Shown: positions 22,317 through 30,700 of the stretch, one piece after another | Numbering within the stretch: position 1 is the first letter of the stretch | How the letters are laid out: each line of letters starts with the position of its first letter | Virus record (IMG/VR): IMGVR_UViG_3300009154_000109 | Location: 1-39,517 of that record | Direction: 5' to 3' (one strand) | DNA length: 39,517 nucleotides | DNA from: a virus | Notes under the pieces: model-generated | The model's input: the letters and a program-made list of their open reading frames with translations, nothing else | Databases searched by the model: none | What the model was told of the DNA's origin: nothing | Translations under genes and position numbers: made by a program

Positions 22317-22564
22317 AATCACAAGCACAACAATTACTAGAAAAACTTCATAATCTCTCTATAAACAAAGAAGATGAAGTAGAAGCAGGTTATCACGATG
22401 TACCATTTTATGCAAAAGAATGGAATATGAGTGTACGACAAGCCCGCTATAAACTTACAAGTGCAGTAAAATTTGGAATAGCAACCAAAAAAGAGTTCCA
22501 TCTTAATTGCAACGGATATATGAAATTTATTAACCACTACGCTTTAACAAATGAAAATAAATAA
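22313..22564 (+). CDS. Small winged-helix-like protein
   Basis: This 83-aa protein has a likely DNA-binding fold: YHDVPFYAKEWNMSVRQARY (about 27-46), a helix-turn-helix, and then KFGIATKKEFHLN, a possible wing. It overlaps the phosphoesterase gene by four bases and the next small membrane gene by 14 bases. Possible regulator; family not recognised. Confidence 0.65.
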   Translation: MKSQAQQLLEKLHNLSINKEDEVEAGYHDVPFYAKEWNMSVRQARYKLTSAVKFGIATKKEFHLNCNGYMKFINHYALTNENK

Positions 22565-22673
22565 GTATTTTGATATATTCATGACAATCAACTTTGTATT
22601 ATCTATTGTATGTTTAATTACGATAGTAATTGCATCTATTTGTTTATTGATTTATTCTTTTTTTATAATGTAA
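22551..22673 (+). CDS. Single-span small membrane protein, 40 aa
   Basis: A frame from ATG 22551 to TAA 22673 encodes 40 residues: a basic start MKINKYFDIF and one hydrophobic segment of about 26 residues (VLSIVCLITIVIASICLLIY inside it). Its stop shares a base with the next start (TAATG), a strong sign of coupled translation. Function unknown; it could act on the host membrane early in infection. Confidence 0.55.
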   Translation: MKINKYFDIFMTINFVLSIVCLITIVIASICLLIYSFFIM

Positions 22674-22888
22674 TGATTCATGAATTCCGCAATCCGATGC
22701 CTGTTAATACTCCTCTTGGTGGTGGTATGCTTATATATGTCCGTGATGGCGGTGCTTTCTCTAATGACACTTTCGCAATCGTACTTATTAGCAATGGTCA
22801 ACTTCGTCATTTCGACAGCACACAATTTACTTTTCTAGAAAACCCTACACACGAAATTAAAAATGACAAAAGTAAATGTAATAAATGA
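22673..22888 (+). CDS. Small beta-rich protein, 71 aa
   Basis: I chose ATG 22673 (MIHEFRNPMP) because it overlaps the stop of the membrane peptide. The strand-like segments GGGMLIYVRDGG and TFAIVLISNGQLRHF suggest a small beta barrel. Longer upstream frames would begin in the membrane gene. It overlaps the next gene by 26 bases. Function unknown. Confidence 0.6.
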   Translation: MIHEFRNPMPVNTPLGGGMLIYVRDGGAFSNDTFAIVLISNGQLRHFDSTQFTFLENPTHEIKNDKSKCNK

Positions 22889-23174
22889 CTGGAATGGTGC
22901 TGCGAAACTAATACAAGAATTAAGGTACAAGATTTGTCATCTTGAACGGGAAAATCAGGCACTAAAGTATGAGTACTGCATAACGAAAGAGCGTTATGGC
23001 AAAACTAAAGGCATAGTTTATGAGTGCTGGAAGCAGGGTATGACATGCCCAGAAATAGTAAAAATGCATAAGATTGGTCGAGGGTCTGTTAGGAGTGCCT
23101 GTACATCACTTGGTATTAAACTTAAAACTACCTACGAAAAATTAGAAGAAAAGCGTCTTAGCCACCTGCGTTAA
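22863..23174 (+). CDS. Coiled-coil plus HTH protein, possible regulator
   Basis: This 103-aa protein has a short coiled coil (LIQELRYKICHLERENQALK, about 17-36) and then a helix-turn-helix of the resolvase/sigma type: VYECWKQGMTCPEIVKMHKI followed by GRGSVRSACTSLGI. It is basic at the end. As the last rightward gene it may regulate the switch to late transcription, but this is inference from place and fold. Confidence 0.7.
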   Translation: MTKVNVINDWNGAAKLIQELRYKICHLERENQALKYEYCITKERYGKTKGIVYECWKQGMTCPEIVKMHKIGRGSVRSACTSLGIKLKTTYEKLEEKRLSHLR

Positions 23175-23241
23175 AAGCGGTGGTTAGACTAGCCAAGACT
23201 ACCCCAACTGGAAACGACAATGAGCACAACGAACCATAAAC

Positions 23242-23260
23242 GCATAATACTTGGTTATGC
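23242..23260 (+). terminator. Terminator candidate at the convergence of early and late genes
   Basis: GCATAA (23242-23247) pairs with TTATGC (23255-23260) around seven bases, followed by TTAATTTATATTATA. The hairpin is short and the tail only T-rich, so it is a moderate candidate. It lies between the last rightward gene (stop 23174) and the end of the leftward lysis genes (23271). A second stem, CCACC/GGTGG, lies at 23162-23183, over the stop codon. Confidence 0.45.
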
Positions 23261-23270
23261 TTAATTTATA

Positions 23271-23669
23271 TTATACCTTGTTTTTGTCCAGTAAATAGTC
23301 CCGTGTCTTAACATAGACCACATATAATATATCTAAAAGTAGTAAAACAAGAAAGGTTCCAATCACCCATTTAAACCAAGAACTATTGGTAATTAGGTTG
23401 ATTTGACTGATTCCTATTCCTATTCCAATAGTTGATATTGAGGTCAACTTAGAAATTCCCAAAGTGCTACCAATTAAAAAAGAAATTACCCCAACACCGA
23501 CAACCGCAGCGGACACCCATTCCCAAAATACCATATCACTTGCAATAATTTGTTGTTCAATATTTTCTACTGAACATGAATCATATTCATCAAAACCAGG
23601 GACTTCAGGCGTAACAGAAACACAGGAACACAATAAACCAATTGTAATAATAGAAAGTAAGTATCTCAT
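23271..23669 (-). CDS. Membrane lipoprotein of the lysis cassette, spanin-like candidate
   Basis: This 132-aa protein starts MRYLLSIITIGLLCSC, a lipoprotein signal with a likely lipidated Cys at about residue 16 (LCSC lipobox). After a short acidic periplasmic piece come hydrophobic segments at about 47-67, 70-90 and 98-118. It is the last gene of the holin-muralytic enzyme set, where outer-membrane disruption proteins are often placed; a single protein with lipobox and C-terminal membrane span recalls unimolecular spanins, though several spans are unusual for those. It overlaps the previous gene by four bases. Confidence 0.6.
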   Translation of the reverse strand: MRYLLSIITIGLLCSCVSVTPEVPGFDEYDSCSVENIEQQIIASDMVFWEWVSAAVVGVGVISFLIGSTLGISKLTSISTIGIGIGISQINLITNSSWFKWVIGTFLVLLLLDILYVVYVKTRDYLLDKNKV

Positions 23670-24442
23670 TTTTTTGCTTTAGCCGCTGCGTCTGCTTTTG
23701 CCTTTGCTTTTATTTCTTCAAGTTTTTTTCTTGCTTCTTCTGCTTCTTTTTTTGATTGAAAAGTAGCCATACTTCTCCATACTTTTGCATATCTTTCCCT
23801 GTCTGGTCTGTTAATATTAGTTGAACCAAAGTGGTACATTAAACCAATTTCTTCATTTGTTGCTTTTCTTCCAAGTTTTTTTTCTAATTCTGGAAGTTTA
23901 TAATCTATAAATTGACCACCAATTTCTCTTGCCTTATTCATATCTTTTGAATCATCATGAACAAATAATGGTCTTTCTGGATGATGTAATTTATTAAGTC
24001 TATTTACTTCTTCTACAAAATCCAATGTTTGTTGAATATCACCTTTTGATGGATTGTCCTTTGTGCCATAGTCTGGTGCTTTCATTCTTTCTTCTGGAGT
24101 TAAATCTTTTTCTCTACCATATTCTGCTCTTTGAGTTACTTTCCAAATATGGTCCCATTTAGTAGGTTTTACTTCATATGCTGGTGGTTTTGGTGGTGTA
24201 GCAGTAGGGGCTGCTGGTGCTAATGTGTTTGTTTTAGTTTGAACTGGTTTAGCATTTTGAGCATCAATAGTTGCCTTATTAGATGGCTCACCCCATCCAA
24301 ATGGGTCATACCATTCATATTCAGGTTCTATTTGTTTTTCTGCTGGTTTATTTTCTGCCATTGGATTGTCCTCCAGCAAATAGGTCATTCCAGCCAGACA
24401 GAGCGTCAGCCCAGCCAGTATTAGGGTCGTTTTGTGGTTCAT
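23666..24442 (-). CDS. Putative membrane-anchored muralytic enzyme (lysozyme-like)
   Basis: This 258-aa protein starts with a membrane segment (TTLILAGLTLCLAGMTYLL, about 4-22), then a Pro/Ala linker, then a domain (about 100-230). In it, SKGDIQQTLDFVEEVNRLN and, later, ARE-IGGQFI and EEIGLMYHFGSTNI match in order the pattern of a phage lysozyme-like fold (G-x-x-QI...VxDVN...A...YL...A-x-x-x-N-G). The catalytic Glu may lie in QRAEYG. The C-terminus is a Lys/Ala helix. The segment could be a signal-anchor-release signal. Place between holin and lipoprotein fits an endolysin. Enzyme type is uncertain. Confidence 0.62.
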   Translation of the reverse strand: MNHKTTLILAGLTLCLAGMTYLLEDNPMAENKPAEKQIEPEYEWYDPFGWGEPSNKATIDAQNAKPVQTKTNTLAPAAPTATPPKPPAYEVKPTKWDHIWKVTQRAEYGREKDLTPEERMKAPDYGTKDNPSKGDIQQTLDFVEEVNRLNKLHHPERPLFVHDDSKDMNKAREIGGQFIDYKLPELEKKLGRKATNEEIGLMYHFGSTNINRPDRERYAKVWRSMATFQSKKEAEEARKKLEEIKAKAKADAAAKAKK

Positions 24443-24445
24443 TGT

Positions 24446-24754
24446 TCATATGTTGGAGAGTTTTTTTATAAGTTTAGTTCTTAATATTTCAAATAATTCT
24501 GGGGCAATAGCACCAGACATTGAACACATAACACTCTTGTATATGGGGTCAACTTCAAGCCCATATAACGCAAAGTAACATATAATCCCCGTAATTCCAC
24601 CTGCTATAATCTTTCTTATCCAAATCCAAGTATCGTATTTGGCATCTGTCAAAATTAGACGGGCTAGCATACCTGCTCCACCAAGAATAGCCATAATCCA
24701 ACCACCCTTTTTGAATTGTTGCAATAGTTCGTCTAAATTGTTATCAGGAATCAT
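24446..24754 (-). CDS. Putative holin
   Basis: This 102-aa protein has membrane segments at about 18-36 (GWIMAILGGAGMLARLIL) and 46-66, and a third at about 74-90, between a short acidic N-terminus and a basic C-terminal helix (RTKLIKKLSNI). Size, GGAGMLAR element and position ahead of the muralytic enzyme match LydA-like phage holins, which make the inner-membrane lesion at lysis. Its ATG overlaps the stop of the giant virion gene (ATGA). Confidence 0.75.
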   Translation of the reverse strand: MIPDNNLDELLQQFKKGGWIMAILGGAGMLARLILTDAKYDTWIWIRKIIAGGITGIICYFALYGLEVDPIYKSVMCSMSGAIAPELFEILRTKLIKKLSNI

Positions 24755-27700
24755 CGTCTTTGTGGCACTACTCTTGATGGAGTTGCTGGGTATTTTGGTC
24801 TATTTTGTGGAGGATTTACTTCCGCTATGATTTCTTTAGTTACTTTTTCATTCTTCTTTTCTTCTTCGGCAGCCAATGTTTGTGCTTCTTGCATTGTTCT
24901 TGCTTGACCTACAATAACACCGCTTGGAGTAAATACATAAAATATTGCATGACTTTGGTTAAATCCAATTGGAGGTGTTTTTGCATTTGGTTTTTGAAAT
25001 TGGATATTATTTGTTTTTATCTTAAATCCCCATAAACTTTGTTTCTTTGGGAACATTGCTTGAACAATAGTATGACCAGTACCAGCAACCCAAGCACCAA
25101 CTATTGAATTTTGATGCATGCCCATTTGGTCAAGTTTATTAGCAACCATTTGTTCAATAATTGGATTAGCATTTTCTCCAGAAACAAGAATTTTAGGAAT
25201 TTTACTTGCCTGTTCATTGTAATGTGACTGCAAATTTTGCAATGTTTTAGCCCATTCAACTAACCTTGAAAGTTCTTCGTGTGCATAACCTATATCTTGT
25301 TGTTGAGTTTGTCTTTGTTGTTCAACTTCTTTTGCTCTATCTCTAGTGGCAACATCAAATGCCGTTGATGTTTCAATATCCAAATCACCTTTTACAATAG
25401 GATTTTCTGGTTTACTTGTTACAGTAACCAATGGGTCGTTCTTGCCTCGTTTTAATGCATTAGTTTCTGGTTTATGTGCAGGAATAACGGTTCCATCAGC
25501 AACAAGAAGTGACGCTCTAGTTCTTGCCTCATCTGCCTTAATATCTGCAAATGCATTTTTTGACATTTGTTCAAGGTCCCAATTGTGTTTTCCAACAAAC
25601 TCCTGAATCCATTTAATTGTTACTCCAGTTGATGTTGCTTGACCGGTTTTGTCTTTTGTAATTGCACTAAAGTCATTTTCAATAGCGTCAACACCAAGTT
25701 CCTGTTTCATTTTTTCAAGTATTTTTAGTGCATTAGCATGTCCAGTAGATTGAATTAACTTTCGCTTAAAGTCATAGTAAACAGGATTACTTCTTGCAAA
25801 CATAATTCCTTTTGCTTCTTTTCTTCCATCTGGACGAATAATAGGTGTCCACTCAGAAAGATTATGACCATTTACCCATTCTTGATTTAGTCCTTCTATT
25901 CTACTTTCTTCAATTTTAAAATTAACAAAATTTCCTGTTTCAGCCATAATAATAGCGGCTTTTACATTACTAATGTCTGGTTGATTTGTTATATCAAATC
26001 CTAAATGAATATCGCTAACAAGTGGAATACCGCTTACATTATCTATTAATGTATATTTTGTACTTTGTGTTCCGTTTTGAACTGATGTTAAAATGTATTT
26101 TCCATCAGAACTTGCAAATGTGTTTCTTGCTGGACCATTTTGTGTAATACCAACAGGAACAAATCCATGTTCATGCAATGATTTTTCAATTGGATTATTA
26201 AAATCTGGTCTTTGTACTTTATTTGCTGCATATGTTTCTGCATGTTTAATTGCTTCATCAAAACTAGTAATACCTCCATTAGAAAGACCACTTCCATCAA
26301 AAATAAGTTTATTATTACTATCGTAAATCATAAAACTAACATCTTTGCCTTTGTTTTTTGAAAGTTGAACAATGTTCATACCGGTCATTTCGTGTGTTAC
26401 TACACCTTGAATTATTGTATTTTTGCCACTAACAATTGGAATATTTTTTAATACACCTTGACCCGCTTCTGTGTGCATTTCTACTGGTTTCCAAGTGTTT
26501 GCAGAAAAATTAACACTTGCATATCCATTACTATACTGAGTCCAAGGTACGCTTTTTCCACTAGGAACAATTTCACCTTGAAATCTATCTAATCTAATCA
26601 TAGTCCAAATATTGTTTTGGCTTCCCATTGCCCTTTCTCCAATTGGATTTGCTCTGTCTTGTAATGCACCAAAAGCCCTATCTCCCGCTTTAGGTACAGG
26701 AGGATTCTTTCTCAATTCTTCAAGTCTGTTTAATCCTTCTTCCGTAAGAGTTCCCTTTACTTCTTGGTCTGCAAGGTCTAGCATTTCAAAGTAATTTTTT
26801 CCGGGAACACCAATAACTCTATTTACAATATCAGCCATATGTTTTGCAACAGTAGGATTTCCACCTGCTTCTGGTAATAAAACCTCCCATGAGCGTTCTG
26901 GAACAAAGTGATTTGGGTTTGACTTTACTGGACTTCCGCCCTTTGCATAATTAGTTAATACCAAATCCATGCATCTTGAAAAGTTTTCTGGAGTACCAAA
27001 AAACCTTCTAACTTCACCTTTTTTAAAGAAAGGACTGCCATTTTTATCAACAAGTAATCCCTTGTATGCATCATCAATTCTTTGTATTCTTTGTTGTTCA
27101 TCTATAACATAAGCATATGATACTTTAACTGGTGATTTTAATGTATTTCCATGTACATCCGTAAATGTGTCTCTTACAAATATTTGAACGGGTGTAAATA
27201 CTCTTAATCTTGCACCATTTGCTTTTGATTTTTCTGTTGAATCAATAAATAATTGCTCTGTATTTCCAGCATATTCACCAACAAATGTTCTTGTTAAACC
27301 AGGACTTGTTGCTTCTGGGTCAAATGGATTGCTATCTGCAATAGCAGTCATAAATGTAACTAAATTATTCATTTCAGTCATTGCATTTTGATTAAGATTA
27401 CCTTGCATATCTGTTATGTAACTAACAAGTCTGTTTAATTGTCTTTTATCTGCTACACCAACAAGCATTCTTTTATTTGCACCTTTTACATCATCTGTTA
27501 AATTAAAACCAAAAAATAAATCACTTGGTGTGACTCCATCTCCCCTGCCAGTTCCACCATCAATTATTCTATTAAACAATGTTGCTGTTTGTACATTGTC
27601 TTTATAAATTAACTCTGGTATTGGACCAACAAGATTTCCATTAAATTTTCCATCAGGACCTTTTTCCAGCCAATGAGTATTTCCAGTAGCCATTGCCCAA

Positions 27701-30700
27701 CTAATTCTTTGTGTTTTTGCAGCGTCAGAATTATCTCCTATGTTTGAAAATATAGTAAATGAACTTGCAATAGCGTTCATGTCTTTTTTGAAATTTACAT
27801 TTCTTGTAATATTTATCATTGAATCAACAATATGTTGAAACCTTGGGTCTATTTCAATCATTTGTCCGCTTTGATAATCATATAATTTTCCAGTTTCCCA
27901 AAACCTTGCAGGGTCTGCAGACTGATTTCCTCTTGGCATCATTCCCATGTCCTTTAATGCCTGAACTCTATTTGCCTTAAACATTAAATCATAAAGACCA
28001 CCAACACCAAATACTGTTAATAACTTTGTAGCACCAGCAATTGTTTCTGCATAAGTTGCTTGTTGTGCTGGTGTCATTCTTGACAATTCAGCCATATTTG
28101 CTGCTCTTTCCTGTCCTGTAAAGTGACGAACTAATTCATTTAAAGTTAATGAACCAGTTGTTAGTTTTCTAAATATTTCTCCCGGACCCTTGCCAACAAT
28201 AATAGGACTTTGTTCAATGCTTCCTTTGTATGAACTTCCAAATTGGTCACTTCTTCCCATATGTGGGTCAAGTGTTGACATTCTTCCTTTGTACATAGCA
28301 GCAAAAATTTCCATAATTGCTGGCTCTAAATTTCTAAAATCTGCAGGATTTGTTGAAAATTGTTTTTTTCCAACTTCATATTGGGCTTTAAACATCATAC
28401 CAGCATCTTTATCAAGACCAGAAGCATAAACATCAACAAACTTATCCACTAAACTAATATCAATAAATGGTGCTTGTGTATTAACCCATTGACCTGACTT
28501 ATTTAATTCCCATTTGCCAAATAATGACTCCAAGATTCTTGGCTTAATTGTTTTCATTGCATCTGTATAAAACAATGCATGGTTTAATTCCTCATAAACT
28601 GTTGAAATATCTACTTTGTCATCAAACAATACTCTTGTTTTTCCATTTTGCTCTAAAAGTGTTACACCACCACCCCAATTTTGGGCAGTTGTATTAGTTT
28701 GAGCATTATGAACAATCTCTCCGGGTCTATAATCAACAACACTTGATACTCTTTGATGGTCAATTCTTTCTTGTTCTAAATTAGCAATTTTTTCATTTAC
28801 ACCATTTATTGCAATATTATTTGCAATTCTTTGGTCCCTTACTCTTGCGTATTCTTTAGTTAATGAAGTAATCTGGTCTAATTGTTTCTGTTGTAATGGT
28901 GGCAATGGCTTTCCTGCAACAGTAATATTATTATTTTCATCAATATGGAACTTTGTAATATCTATTCCTAATCTTTCTGCAACTTTTCTTACACCTTGTT
29001 CATATTGATATAAATCTTTGTTTGTTTCATTTGTTAATTTTTGTTTTTGACCATTAAGAAGTTCAATTTCTTCTGCAATTTTGCCAATTCTGTTTCCACT
29101 TAAAACATTTTCTCTTCCATTATCAATTAATTTTTGTGCATAATTCAATGCTTCATCTCCAGTTAAACCATACTTGTTTGCTTGTTCAATTAATTTATTA
29201 ACTAAATCTGCCTGAGTTGCTGGGTCAAAATAAGAAGTTGATTGCATTATTCTCATGATTCCCATGTTAACATGTTTGTCATGTATTTCAACATTTCCTC
29301 CGGTTGCCTTCATTGTATATAACAATGATGCAATCATTCTTGCAGTATGTGCATCTCCAACTTCAGGAATTCTGTCTTTTCCCATTGCTTGACCTTCATC
29401 TTTAGCCCTTTTAATTAACTTAACAAAATTCATTTGCTGAACTGGGTCCATACCATCTAATCTAGTTACTATTTCATAAATATCTTTATTTGTTCTTTCT
29501 CTTATTGTTGCTTGTCTGCTTCCGTTTGTTCTTACCCAGTCTATAGATTTATCCATGGCACCCATTGTAACAGCACCACCAAGACCAACACCAGATTGAG
29601 ATGTTCCAATATGTGCTATTGCTTCATTCATTAAACCTTGAGAAGCAAGACCGGTTCCCCAATCGACTGCACTTAAAACACCAGCAGCAGTCCATCCATG
29701 AACATATTTTGCACAAATCATTTTGCTTTCTAATTTTGCAGATTCTTCATCTATTCTTTTAAGTGCACCTTCTACACCTCCCTTTCCGGCAACACCTGCT
29801 TTTTTTAGAGCAGACTCATTACCTTGAACCCATGCCCTATGAACCTGTTTATCTAATTCATCAATTACAATATGTTTTGTTGACTGACCCCTTGCTGTTA
29901 AATCAGCAATAAGTTTTTCTTTTTCGACAACCCCAACAATTTGTGCTTTAATTCTTGAAAGTTCTTCAAGTCTTTTTCCATAATTATAATACATTCCAAG
30001 ACCAGTACTTTTAAACATGCTGATTTTACCATCTGCTGCTATAAAATCAGAAAGAAATTCTCCAGTATCTAAAACGGCAGAAGTTAATTCTAATAAACTT
30101 TTAATTTGTGCTACTTTTGTAATTGTTTTAAACATATTCTGTTCTGACCTAACTGTTGCTATTTGAACAGCAGAAGTCTCTGTTCTTCCACCAGCAATAA
30201 ATGCACCCGGTTCAACTCCTTTTGGTAAATTTGCAGTAACTGATTCATCCCACCAAGTTAACCAATTTTTAACATTACCTGAAGCCCAGCCAAGTCCACC
30301 AGCAATCTTACTCATTGCTGTATATTTAAGTTCAAATGGAATTGCACCTGCTCTTTCAAAACCAGCCAAATCTGTTAAATCTAATTTTAACCATTGATTT
30401 CCAACTTCTCTTTGAGCATCAAATACCATTCTAGCCCAAGATGCTTTTGTTAATGGTACTTTTGTTAAAGATACAGTACCATCTCCTAATACAGGAAAAT
30501 GTTCAATTGGATGAAAATTAACCTTACCCTCTCTGATTGCTTGATAAACCTTAGCATCAGAAACATTGTCCCAGTTAATTTGAGCAGTTAATGGGGGACC
30601 CTTTGGTTCAGGTCCAACAGAACCACCATCTACCCATGCTTTCCAAGGTCCTTCCATAAACTCCATATGTGCCTGATACGCTTTATTTTGTGCCTCATGA

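Noticed and set aside
17449-23174. Integrase, repressor or attachment site marking a temperate phage
   Set aside because: No tyrosine or serine recombinase motif and no CI-like protein were seen; the tRNA is complete and not bordered by a repeat of its 3' end in this window.
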